Below, in pieces: positions 7,968-18,690 of a stretch of 18,862 nt of DNA (position 1 is the first letter of the stretch; each line of letters begins with the position of its first letter). The DNA is taken from NCBI GenBank assembly GCA_015501055.1, contig JADNYV010000646.1, positions 1 through 18,862 on the forward strand. The letters are read 5' to 3'. The stretch comes from Mucidula mucida (lineage: Eukaryota; Basidiomycota; Agaricomycetes; Agaricales; Physalacriaceae). Under the pieces are notes generated by a model. The model saw only the letters and a program-made list of their open reading frames with translations, had not been told where the DNA came from and searched no databases. A program made the translations under genes and the position numbers.

Positions 7968-10900
7968 TCAGTGTACAATCTCGACAGTCAGATCTCCTTG
8001 GTTGATAGAGTCGCCTGAAATTCGATGAGACTTGTATTCATTCTTTGACTCGGAGCTTACCTTCTTGAACCGCGACACGTTTGACATGTCCGGATACAGG
8101 AGCGGTGACAGCAGACTCCATCTGTAACAGGGTCAGACATACGTCGTCGGTTTTTGGTGGCACATATTACCTTCATAGCGCTAAGGACTGTATTGCCATT
8201 CGTGAGTATTAAATAGCCGATTCATGCAGAGGAACAGCCGTACCACAAACTGGGTCACCCTTTTTGATTTCTTGGCCTTCTTTCACCCTCACTTCGACAA
8301 CAACGCCAGACATTGGTGCACCCACAGAACCAGGGTCGTTGGTGGCCTTCTCCCGCGAAACAGTCTCAACTGCAGAATTCTTGTCCTCGACGGAGACAGC
8401 ACGAACCTAACGTGAAAGGTTTATCGAAGGACAACCATCAGAAACGCTATGAGCTTACTTCTCCGTTGACTTCAAACCACACATCCCTCTGGGCACGGCC
8501 TTCAACAACCGGTCCCACGGCCATGAGACGAATGATCAAAGTCTTGCCCTTTTCGATTGAAATGTGCATCTCTTCACCAACGTCCGGTCGTCCCAAGAAA
8601 TAACGAGTGGGAATGACACTTGAAATGTATGAGCTACCCAGCGTTGAAGATCGATGACTTGGCGGTGCTCACCTAAGATCACCATATTTCTCAATGAAAG
8701 TTTGATATTCTTCGAAGACCTAACCAGACGTTGAGGGGACCCGGTCGTGAGAAACAGCTGAGAACAGCTTACTTTGGGGTACATGACATACGACGTAACA
8801 TCGGAATCCGTGATGTGTTTTCCGAATTTGCTTCGCAGCTCTGCCTTGATCTTCTTGAAGTTGAGAGGTTCCATCGTCGTGCCAGGTCGCCCGTCAATTC
8901 TTGGCTTGTTCCGGATAATTTTAGTCCGTAACGGTTCGGGGAAACCACCGACAGGTTGGCCGAGGTAGCCTTGGAAGAACTCAACGACAGAAGATGGGAA
9001 ATCAAGCTGTTCGGCCCGCTCAAGAACGTCCTTCTTGGTGAACGAGTTGGAGGTCATCCATTGCGCAAAGTCACCGACAACCTTAGACGATGGAGTGACC
9101 TAAACACGGTCAGCACGTCTATCACTTTTAGGAAAAGCTGAAGATTTTTAACAGACCTTGATGATATTGCCGCACTGTCGATACCGAGAAGTCAATTACT
9201 TCCTCCGAGACACAATTCGTTTACTTACCAGGTCATTGGCTTCGATGTATTTCTGTTTGATAACTGGGGAATCGATGTTGTCATTGTGATAACAACAGTA
9301 CAAAGATGCACTTACCAGTCCATTGAGTACCAAGGCCGAGTTGAGAGGCTTGGAACTGCCCGGTTCTAATTAGACACGAACAATGGGGTGGTTTCGATTT
9401 CGTACCATGAGGTTAGTGTATTGACCACCAGGCATCTCGTGATCGAACACACTAGAGTCCGATGCTCGTACGTTTGCTTCAAAGCAACTGTAGAGCATGC
9501 GGACTTGACTCCAGTACAAGTTCAACGCTTGGATATCTTCAAATCGGATACCAGTTCCCAAAGACGTCTGCTCCAGGGCCATACACACGGCGCCCATTGA
9601 CGGCTGAGATGTCAAACCGGACATGCCTATAGAAGAAAAGAAGTCGGACTGCGGGGTAATGGCAAGACCAGGATAACGCACTATCAATAGCGACATCAAC
9701 AACATCGGCTCCAGCAGCTGCACAGGCAATCATGGAAGCAGCAGCTATACCTGCAGTATCGTGAGAGTGCACATGAATGGGTAGGTCAGGGTATTTCGCT
9801 CTGATGGCACCAATGAGACTGAGGAAGCGTGTCAGCGTCGCCCGTATGATTAGAGTGGTTCCTACATCTTCGCCGCTTCGGGCTTCAGTAAGCCGGCCAT
9901 ATCCTTGATACCCAAGACATGGATACCTTCGTTGACCAGCTGATCAACGAAATCCATGTAGTATTGCAGAGTATATTTAGACTCCTTGGGATTGGCGACG
10001 TCCCCGCTGTAGCAAACGGCAGCTTCACAAACACCGCCGGCTTTTTTGGCGGCATCGATACCAAGTTTCATCTGGAAAAAAGTCAACGGAAGGGACAGCA
10101 TACTATTGCGTCTGGTCTCACGTTCTCTGTTGAGATCGCACGTTAATACATTGCTTTGAATGAGGCACACGACTCACCGAAGTAATTCAGAGAATCAAAA
10201 ACTCTGAAAATGTCAAGACCGTTCTCGACCGCTTTCTTGGAGAAGTCGTAGATAGCATTGTCGCTAGATAATGTCAAAACGAGCAATCCAGACGTATTGA
10301 GGAATTCTTACGGATAACTCGTGTAGCCGACACCGTTGGCACCACGAACAAGAGCCTGGAGCGGAATATTCGGAACGAGTTTTCTGAGAGACCTCTGGAG
10401 GAAGATGTGAAATTCCGAAGCCAGGAAGTGATGTATCACGCACCAGTCTTTCCCATGGATCCTCGTACAAGAATCTCATGGCAACATCGAAAGTCGCACC
10501 ACCCCAGCATTCCAAACTGTACGCGTTGGCGAGGGCGTAACTAGTCTCCTTCGCGATGTTTTCCATGTCAATGGTACGCAAGCGAGTGGCCAAGAGCGAC
10601 TGGTGGGCATCGCGCCAAGTCGTGTCCATAATGAGGGTTCCAGGATACTCTCGAACAGCTTTGGCGAACGCTTCAGGACCTTGCTCAACAATGATGTTCC
10701 TCCAGCCGACAGTGCACGGAAAAGTGGCATCGAGAGGAGGTCCATTGACTGGGTCTTCACGGTTTTGGAACTTGGGGATGACAATTTCATCCTTGATACC
10801 AGGCTCTCCCTAAGGACTGCATGAGAATAGAACTACTGCAAGCGCCTGCGCGACATACTGTTTGACCTTTGATAGAACTACCGTTGACGGCAAGGTCTCC

Positions 10901-12835
10901 AAGATATGCTAGCAACTTCTGCGCACGATTTTGACTTTGAACGAGTTTAAAGAGATCCGGGGTGTCGTCAATGAACTGCGCGTGATCAGTACGAGAAAAT
11001 AACGGACAAGTCTCAAATTACAGTAGTCCACGTTTTTTCCGCCAATGAACACGTCGTTAGTCAACAGGCGGAACAGGAAAGGTATATTCGTCTGAGATAC
11101 GTGATGTGAGTTTCAAAATATAACTATAATCAAGTGAACTTACTTTGACGCCACGTATTCTGAACTCAAAACGCGCGCGCATCTTACGGCGAGCAACTTC
11201 ATAGGTCGTACCGCTGGACTGTACACTTGACCAACAAACTGTCGTAATGGGGGCTATCAAAATTAGAGTTAGTTCAGCCTCGTTCAGTTGAAGGCATATT
11301 GATCTACCGTGATTTGAGCACCCGCGAAGCCAGATGAGGCATCAAGACGACGCCATTACCGCCGGCACTTCTATACACCTCGATTTTACCTGTATCAGGC
11401 TTGGAAGTTCTGAGAGGCGTCCTCTGTGGTGACACGGCACTGGATTGCGAAACCACGCTTGGTGACCGCGTCTTGGGTGAGACCAAGTTGGGGTAAAGTC
11501 GCGCCGGCAGCTATCTGAATCTGCGCTGCAACGATATCGATTCCGGTTATTTCCTCTATGAAGAAAGTCAATACATAGATCCGATAAGGGTCCACGAATA
11601 GCACGTACCAGTGATAGTATGTTCGACTTGGATACGAGGGTTAATCTCAATGAAATAATGCCTTCCCATTTGGTCGACCAAGAACTCCGCAGTTCCAGCA
11701 TTTCTGTATCCGACGCTCTTGGCCAACTTGATCGCATCGGAAAGAATAGCCTGTCGAACTTCCTCCGGAAGATGAGTTGCGGGAGCAACTTCCACCACCT
11801 TCTGATGACGCCTCTGCACGGAGCAGTCGCGCTCGAAAAGATGGATTGTGTTTCCCTCGGCGTCAGCAAGAAGCTGGACTTCGATGTGACGCGGTCGCTC
11901 CAAAAAGCGCTCGATGAATACCGTTCCATCACCAAAGGCGGCCTTGGCCTCGCTAACAGCACGCTCGAAAGACGATTTGAAGTCAGATTGTTCGCGAACG
12001 ACACGCATACCACGTCCACCACCACCCATGGCAGCCTTGATGATGACGGGGAAGCCGTATTCTTTAATGAAAGAGTCGCCGTCTGTGTATGAATCGACGG
12101 GGCCAGGTGTTCCCGGAACAACAGGGACGCCAACCTTCATAGCTAACATCGAGTCAACGCAAGAAAGAATGGCAGAACGTTAGGACACACCGAGCGTCCT
12201 GGCTTTCGTCTTGTCGCCCAGACCATCAATGACCTCGGGAGAAGGACCGATGAAGGCAAGCCCTGCTTGCTCTACCTTCCTCGCAAACTCGGCGTTTTCT
12301 GACAGGAATCCATACCTGCGTACGCGAGATCAACACCCGGGGAAAGCGAGGGCTCGAGAAATAGGCGTACCCAGGATGAATCATATCAACCCCATGCTCC
12401 AGAGCAATCTTGATGATATCATCTTGGGCAAGGTACGCGCCCACAGGCGTCAGTCCTTTGCCAACTTGGTACGCTTCGTCAGACTAGGGAAACGATGGAT
12501 GAGCTGTGATTCGACGGCTCGCTGGCAATTGCCGACCTTTTGACGATGCGCCGATAAGCGATCCTCGTACGAGTAAATCGCGACTGTGTGCATCGCCAGC
12601 TCATGCGCCGTTCGGAAGACGCGGATAGCAATTTCCTGGGGAACAATTAGCGGCGGCATCGACTGGACAAGGAACAGCGACTCACACCGCGGTTGGCGAC
12701 AAGGATCTTGGTGAGAGGACCACCGTGGCCGGCAGCTTTCCTCCTCATCGTCTGGATGGAGTGCACTGGGGTACCGGGCGCGCTCGGCGACGCAGCAAAC
12801 ATGGCCGCTAACCGTGGGGGGTGCAAGGTGGTCAT
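7968..12835 (-). CDS. PYC1: Pyruvate carboxylase (26 exons, indel-disrupted as sequenced)
   Basis: This biotin enzyme makes oxaloacetate from pyruvate, bicarbonate and ATP, refilling the TCA cycle and feeding gluconeogenesis; fungal forms are usually cytosolic. Minus-strand exons: 12686-12835, 12537-12635, 12371-12483, 12191-12315, 11609-12142, 11308-11555, 11144-11253, 11022-11091, 10859-10975, 10444-10809, 10312-10394, 10178-10263, 10122-10126, 9866-10071, 9682-9818, 9406-9626, 9316-9355, 9229-9263, 9157-9174, 8773-9099, 8673-8719, 8459-8618, 8244-8406, 8171-8187, 8061-8121, 7968-8014 (about 1193 aa). Biotin carboxylase shows the ATP-grasp loop MGGGGRGM (about 201-208) and [11 protein letters not shown]; the transferase domain shows [28 protein letters not shown] and the metal site HVHSHDTAG; the biotin lysine is in LSAMKM, 35 residues from the end. 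Exons 6-8 (11022-11400) carry several 1-base indels, and the frame as written stops at about residue 393. These may be sequence errors or real decay. Confidence 0.92.
8171..8187 (-). other. 17-nt micro-exon encoding the biotin-lysine motif
   Basis: Seventeen bases between introns 8188-8243 and 8122-8170. With one base from the preceding exon they encode VLSAMK; the next exon starts with the Met. The intron therefore falls exactly after the lysine that biotin protein ligase modifies. The motif AMKM is universal in biotin carboxyl carrier domains. Confidence 0.9.
9157..9174 (-). other. 18-nt micro-exon of pyruvate carboxylase
   Basis: Encodes CGNIIK between EANDL and [13 protein letters not shown]. 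It is flanked by introns 9175-9228 (GTAAGT...CAG) and 9100-9156 (GTCTGT...TAG). Because it is 18 nt, skipping would keep the frame and remove six conserved residues of the transferase domain. Confidence 0.88.
10122..10126 (-). other. 5-nt micro-exon of pyruvate carboxylase
   Basis: The bases AGAAC on the minus strand lie between an acceptor (CAACAG, intron 10127-10177, 51 bp) and a donor (GTGAGA, intron 10072-10121, 50 bp). Only with these five bases does the conserved reading [20 protein letters not shown] form with phases 1 and 0 closing exactly. Skipping it would delete the EN pair and shift the frame. Confidence 0.85.
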
Positions 12836-13232
12836 GGTAAAAGGTCAAGGATGGACGAGCGGACCGGTCTCGAACGCGTTAGCGGATTGTTAGGGGGATT
12901 TTGGCGGCGATGGTGGTGGTTAAGAGGCAAGACGGCTCGACACACAGGACGTGGTATAAGGGTGGAAACAGATTGATGCAGGCAATTCGAGCTCTATATA
13001 TCAATGACTACGCAGAGTAGAGCGTCATTCGCTTTAAACGCGCTATCGTGACGGCTTTAACGCGGCCTACCCGCTTCATCTCCACGTAGATTTGACCATA
13101 AATGGAGCAAATTATCCTCTATCTCCCTTAAACATCGCAGTCATCCATCCAAATCCAGCCATCCATGTTCCGAAACCTGCCTTCCAAGATCTACTTCCCC
13201 ATGGCACGGTCCTCCGACCCTTGTCGCGCCGT
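12836..13232. other. Gap between GDP-mannose transporter 3' end and pyruvate carboxylase start
   Basis: This 397-bp stretch carries the presumed promoter and leader of pyruvate carboxylase and the 3' UTR of the transporter; both genes run on the minus strand. A CCATCC-rich run lies at about 13140-13168. A 23-codon plus-strand frame at 13165-13236 has no support as a gene. Confidence 0.45.
12995..13001 (-). promoter_or_regulatory. TATA-like box upstream of pyruvate carboxylase
   Basis: A TATATAT heptamer lies about 160 bp before the start codon on the gene's strand, inside the 397-bp gap to the GDP-mannose transporter. A CT-rich leader precedes the ATG, which sits in a favourable ACC-ATG context (A at -3). 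Placement fits a fungal core promoter, but it is only a short motif. Confidence 0.4.
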
Positions 13233-14764
13233 TTAGGGCTTGCGATTTGACAGAGGGATAATCGTCTCCTGTTGTGATCGGGCTTCTGCGTTCTTTTGGT
13301 TGTTCTTCGCTACCGCGTACAATACCCCAGCGAAAAAACCGACACCAATCGCTGACACCGACCCCAAAGTTACTGGGTCTCCGAAGAACAGCATCCCTGA
13401 CGCAGCAACGGGAAGCTTGTTCAATGCCCCAACCATACTACAAGACAGTAAGAACGACGGACATCAGCGGACCGGCTAGGGAATAATCACCTATACGTTG
13501 TACTGCTTGTTGTTCTGATACACCACGCCGTCGTATAGGAGATACCAACGGCTGCTGCGCCGCTAAAAACGATAGTAAACAGTAGTACTTGGCGAGTTTC
13601 TTCGGGGCTATCATACAGGGAGATTAGCAACGAACAGTGAAATAGTGATGGTTGGGGGTGCAACATACAAGTTTCGCGCCAGGTTCTCCGCGCCCCAATC
13701 TTCAGCGATGATGGAAAATAGCGCCAACACCGGAATCCCCAACAGGTTCGAATAAAACATGGAATCCCAATCCGAGAAGCCTGTTATCTTGATCCTTTTC
13801 CTCATCGTGAGGACCTACATCTAACATCAGGCTTAGCATCTCCGTGGATCGAGATCACTGACATAGGCAGCACTAGTCAAGCAGTTCACCAGCATCCAGA
13901 AATAGCCAATATTGAGTTGTTGTACGGCACCAGTCATCGATCTTAGACTATCCAGGCTGACACCTAGCGAACTTGGAGTGGAATCGCTCAACGTAGCTGC
14001 AACGTCCGACCAAGCCGCGATGATAGAGGACACCACCTGGCAGCGAAGATCAGTTACAGTAATATACATGGCACGACACGTACCATGAAGATGAACGCGA
14101 CGAACGTCAATGCAGTCACCCGCCCTCCGAACCATAAGACTTCCCCGTACGCCTACACAGGGAAACGTAAAAACGCCATCCACGAACAGCGCAGCAGCAC
14201 TTACAATCAGAATGATTGTCAAATTCTTGAAAATAGTATAGACCGGTATACTGAGATATTGCTATGGCAGACGGGTCGTTAGATAGAAGACGAAACGTGC
14301 ACTGCCAAGACGTACAAGACTTTTCGAACCGGTGTAGATCACAAAGACGAGCATGAAGCTAATGGGGAACCAAGCCTTCGCATCCTTCCAATCGAAGGCA
14401 CGAAACGAGATTATGCCCATTTTTTTTACGGTCGCCACGCAGGATACGCAGACAATTGACTGCATAGATAGCAACAAGAAGTTCATGGAAAATTGCGCGC
14501 CTGAGACTACAAACTGCAGAGGCGATAAGAGCAGCGTTCAGAATGCGACATGCGACTGACTTTATTGACGAGGGTCATGAGTATTGACGCGAAGCAATAA
14601 CATGCTATTGGAGGGACTGGTGCACAGGATTTAGTACTCCAGTAAGGGCGCGAAGTGTCGTCTCACACACTCGCAGAGGCTTGGACTTTGTTTTCGCTTC
14701 CGGAACTAGTGGCTAGGGCACGTCTCATTTCGACGACATCTTTGTCTTCTCTTGAACCAGACAT
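13233..14764 (-). CDS. VRG4: Golgi GDP-mannose transporter (Vrg4/Gmt type)
   Basis: Nine exons: 14671-14764, 14561-14616, 14316-14513, 14205-14261, 14084-14152, 13863-14036, 13669-13814, 13491-13607, 13233-13437 (371 aa). The protein exchanges cytosolic GDP-mannose for GMP across the Golgi membrane and feeds mannosylation of proteins and sphingolipids. Diagnostic parts are the nucleotide-binding GALNKLP motif within [13 protein letters not shown] near residue 305, and the MFYSN block (FYNN in yeast Vrg4) in the exon at 13669-13814. Also present are [33 protein letters not shown] and [15 protein letters not shown]. About ten membrane segments are expected. The ATG at 14764 has an in-frame TAA directly before it. 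All nine exons close in phase without indels; donors at 14560 and 13862 are GTCAGT. A polar tail ending IIPLSNRKP follows the last helix. Confidence 0.92.
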
Positions 14765-15266
14765 TTAGTCAAGTCCTAGGTAGACTGTTTCCCCGATATT
14801 CAACGTTCTGAACGCGACACAAGCGAAGAAAGGTGGCAGTCAAGGAACGTTGGTGAAAGTAGAAGGCAACTATAATGTGTCCGTGCAAACAAGGCTACAC
14901 AATGCTTCCGAGAACGCCGAGACCGTTGCGCTTAATCAAGCTACTGCCGAAGACATGAATATTTGATTGAATGATTCTTCAAGCTTCAAGAGTCTACGAT
15001 GGATACAAAGTTTAGATCTGTCTAATGTTCTTCAACGGAACTTGGTCATGCTACCCAGGTCATTGGCGCAAGATGTTAAACTCACCTAGAATAAGGAACA
15101 CAAGGCGCACACACTAGGAACATCCGTTCAATGGGCGTCACAGGAATCGTACTTAGAAGGTTGCTGGCTTTGAAAAGTAAGTGGACGACAAACAAACAAA
15201 GTCATGAATTGCAGATTCTATTGATCTGCTTCATCTACGGTTCGTGATTTTGGACGTTTGCTCCTT
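14765..15266. other. Promoter region of the GDP-mannose transporter
   Basis: About 500 bp between two minus-strand genes, upstream of the GDP-mannose transporter and downstream of the MFS transporter. I see no open frame of note, repeat or RNA gene. Confidence 0.4.
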
Positions 15267-16985
15267 CTATAACGCGCGAGGCAATAAAGACGCGACCACG
15301 AGGGACACACCTGTCGTCGCGATGAGCACATAATAAACAAAATATCCCCCCATCAAATTCTCTTTCAACGACATCGAAAAGAGCGAGTTGGCAGCGGCTG
15401 GCCCAATTGCTCTGAACACGCTGACCGACATTTGACATATCCCATTTGTCGCACCGAGGGATGCGCGGTTTGGAGACGCAGCAGCAATATATATGAAGAT
15501 CGCACCTGGAAGCGAGTCGGTACAGGACACGAACAAAGTGCGAGGCGACGTACCATACGATAAGCTGATAATGATAGACAGAAAGATTTGAATGGCGAGC
15601 ACTGTCCATACCATAGGACCTACACCCTGTGTCTTCACAAGATGACTCATGATCGGGTAGCACGCAAATACCGGGAAGGAAGATGCAATACCAACGATGA
15701 AGGTGTATCTAGATCCCCACGTATTGTTGATTCGGGCGAAGAAAAATATCTGGAAGAGACCGTTGATAATCCCGTAAGCGGACAAGATCTTCCCAATAGT
15801 CGGTGGCGGGAGGGCGAGTCCACCGAGCTCAACGGGCGTAGATAAAAAGACTGGCTGGATTGCGCGGAAAGATATGTCAAGTAAGGAAAGCATCGCATAA
15901 TTTCCGCCCGCGATGACGACCTTGGGAATCAACAGAGAACGCAATGGAAGAGCCTTTTCCTTGTCGTCTTCGGGCGCGCCGATTTTGGTGGTGCTTTCGG
16001 AAGAGGGAGTCCGCTTCAGAAGAGAACGGATGGACGTCGTGTTCCTCGCAGTTTCCTTGAGGTAGAGATACGTTACAACCCAAGCAATGGCCGAAAACGT
16101 CGCGGGGATAGCACACGGAAGGAAATAAGGATACTCTTTGAGGAATTCCGAATTACCGAACAAGTCTGGGAACTGCTCGGCAGGTCGTGACAGTGCGCCA
16201 CCGATGATGGGTCCGAGGACGGCGCCAGTTGACCAAGATATCGGCATATACGCATACGCCTACATGTTGATTAACGACTTGAACGATGATCGAACAAGAT
16301 CAACTCACCTGGGCGATGTTTGTTGAATCAGTCATCTCGGCCATCATACTAAAAGGCGTCAGAGCGAGATCCATTTTGCAATCGTTCAGACCACTACCTT
16401 TTAATCACGCCAATGTTCCCATCTAAGACGCCATGTTGATCAGCTGCAGATCAAGGCGAGAAAGATGTACTTACTCAACGCGCCATTGAGGGCTCGACTC
16501 ATGACGAGCCCCCAAAAGGTTTTGGATAAACCGAAGCAGTACATGGATAACGATAGGCCACATAGTCCCAAAAGAATGACGGGTTTGCGTCCAACGCGAT
16601 CGGACAGACGACTCCAGTGGAGGACGGTGCAAGCTTGCGTCAAGAAGAACAGGGATTGCTGGGAATAGAGTTTAGGACGTGCATAAGAGCGTGCAGGAAC
16701 GACATACCATAAGGCCAACATAATAACCGACTTTGGTTTCGTCACCATGAGTCACACCAATATCGCGCATGAGCTATACAAGGCGTGAGTTTGTAGTTGG
16801 AAAGACGATGAAATGGCGGGGCGTACCTGCGGGGTAAAAGGATAGATGACTTGCGATGTCAAAGGCTCGGCGAGCTGGAGCACGAGCACGATGAACAATT
16901 GGAAGACAGGCAGGGGAGTGCGCTTGGGCTTTGCATGCTGAGGACGCAGCAAAGGACTCTCCTCGTCGACCTGGGTGGCAGTCAT
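15267..16985 (-). CDS. Major facilitator superfamily transporter, 12 TM
   Basis: Seven exons: 16827-16985, 16708-16773, 16475-16658, 16398-16422 (25 nt), 16309-16348, 15554-16259, 15267-15505 (472 aa). The N-terminus carries ESPLLRP, then helix 1 with PVFQLFIVLVLQLAEPLTSQ. The MFS motif A is clear as RLSDRVGRKPVIL between helices 2 and 3, and helices 4-5 contain SRALNGALNGNIGVIKSMM, MAEMTDSTNIAQAYAYMP and WSTGAVLGPIIGGAL. A charged loop of about 60 residues (TPSSESTTKIGAPEDDKEK) separates the two halves, and six more hydrophobic segments follow. The pattern is like the fungal MFS group related to yeast YCR023C and plant ZIFL1, whose substrates are mostly unknown. All phases close. A pyrimidine tract and ACC precede the ATG at 16985. 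Substrate cannot be read from sequence. Confidence 0.88.
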
Positions 16986-17432
16986 GGTTGTAAGAAAAAA
17001 AAGAGGGGATTGAAGTTATGACCGAAAAGCCCCAGCTATTTCAACGATCTGTAACGGGAACTTGGTAATGGAAGATTCATTTCGAGTACTGTTACCTAAT
17101 TGGAAGAATGACCGTATTATATGAACTGCCAAAATTTATCATGGGGTATGCGAGCCTTGTGGACCTAGCCTGAACCAGCGGGCTTTGTGCTAGTGGCGAG
17201 TATCCATCCGGGGCAAGCATTCCGCTGCAGCATCACATGCACAAGTTCGAGCTAGTTCCAGTCGTTTTCCTTCGGCTACAAAAGCCGACAGCAAGCGGCG
17301 AGCGACGCTGACTTGCTCGGCACTGTATTGCACAGCGAGCAACATCATCATCATGGCGGACGCGAAGAATGCATTGCCGTTTGCGGCATTCGGATGTTCG
17401 CGCCGCAGTTTCATTCTTGTCCAGAGACAACC
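16986..17432. promoter_or_regulatory. Divergent promoter region between MFS transporter and PQ-loop gene
   Basis: A 447-bp gap between two genes transcribed away from each other. Next to the MFS gene there is a pyrimidine tract (CCCCTCTTTTTTTTTCTT on its strand), common before start codons in fungi. Short open frames at 17190-17466 on the minus strand are not supported as genes. No clear TATA box was found. Confidence 0.45.
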
Positions 17433-18614
17433 ATGACCTCCCCATCATGGATATCGACCGCTGCATCTATAGGCATGGCAGTTGGGCCGCCGTTGGTCTG
17501 TACACGCCCAATCTTATTTGCGGCTATGCTAACGCCTGCTAGGTATACGCTGACCAAGCTGCGTCCATCATACGCAAAAAGTACGCTGTCGAATTCGCTC
17601 TGCTTACCTCCGTGTTTACGGTGTTATAGGGATGCCACTGGGTTCTCTCGTGATGTCTGCGCTATTCTGTTGGTTCATTTCGCGAAGACAGCTCTTGGTT
17701 CTCATGTCAGTTACCCAGGCTTCTCGCCAACATAACAAGATGTTTCTTTTGGCTCGGGTTAGCATCTCGTAACGGCCTCTTCGCCCACGGACCTCATCTC
17801 GTTTTAGAAATCACTTTGAACTGGCGCTATTAATTCAGTCCATTCTCATGATTGTCGCGCAGGTATGCCTACGGCTAATACGTTCTCCCGTTCCCTGAAC
17901 AGCCTCTTTCTAGCTTGCTTTGCTGTACATTTGCATCCTCTATCGCCCCAAGATAGCTCCTGAATCCTTGGGCACCTCAACGCGACCATTCTCCTTCTGG
18001 CAGTGGTCAACCTACACCCAGTATATCGAATTCTTAGCCGGCTTTATGTACATGATCTATCCACCCTTACCGCGCATGCATTTAATACCTATCTTTTAGA
18101 CTGCTTCAGGCAATCCTGTTCTTGATATTTGGACGCTCGGATGCATTTGTCGCTATCCTCGGATTCGTCGCATTGGGTCTTGAGAGCACGTTGCCCATTC
18201 CTCAGTTGATCAGGTAGGCTAGGTTTCTCTCACGTCTTCCGCCGCTATTCACAGCCCTTCACAGTAACTTCAAACGAAAATCACTGTATGGATTCCGTAT
18301 GTCTACATTGATCGGATGGGCAGGAGGAGATGCGTTCAAGTAAGTAACAACCTTGGACTTGGTGCTATCCCGTTTTGACACGAGCTTAGGACTGTCTACT
18401 TTTTTCTCCAAGAGTCTCCCCTGCAATTCAAGGTATGTTCTATCTTTCAACTATCCATCGACTTTGGTGAGTTCCTCCGACATTCCTCCCACATATGACT
18501 GATCTCTCATCAGCTATCGTTCTACAACGCTTTTACTACGGGAATCCCCCACCGCCTACTGCTCTTGTCGACGAAGAGGACTTGGAACAAGCTCTCGCCC
18601 TAGCTGAAGAATAG
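17433..18614 (+). CDS. ANY1: PQ-loop membrane protein, SLC66A2/Any1 type
   Basis: Ten exons: 17433-17495, 17543-17580, 17630-17668, 17719-17757, 17808-17862, 17914-18047, 18100-18213, 18265-18339, 18390-18466, 18514-18614 (244 aa). The order of features matches human SLC66A2 (PQLC1) and yeast Any1/YMR010W: GPPLVYADQ and DATGFSRDVCAILLLANITR in the first half, FWQWSTYTQYIEFLAG in the middle, then LPIPQLISNFKRKS, GWAGGDAFKTVYFFLQ and SPLQFKVCSIFQLSIDFAIV. Seven membrane segments are expected. Any1 in yeast acts in endosome/Golgi membranes and counters loss of phospholipid flippases; whether this copy does so is inference. Only the second repeat has a literal PQ; the first reads DQ. The acidic tail ends EDLEQALALAEE. 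Introns are 47-52 bp; several donors have C or T at +3 (GTCTGT, GTTGGT, GTTAGC). All phases close. Confidence 0.9.
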
Positions 18615-18690
18615 ACACCTCATATTTATTATCGCTATTTTATAATGCAGTTGGGTATAAAGCTACAGATACATGTATTTTTGTATGGAT

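Noticed and set aside
11342..12133. 263-codon minus-strand open frame
   Set aside because: It is a shifted frame over exon 5 of pyruvate carboxylase; its Ser/Arg/Leu-rich translation has no family features while the other frame is strongly conserved.
13165..13236. 23-codon plus-strand frame starting MFRNLPSK
   Set aside because: It lies in the 3' region of the GDP-mannose transporter, is very short and has no family match.
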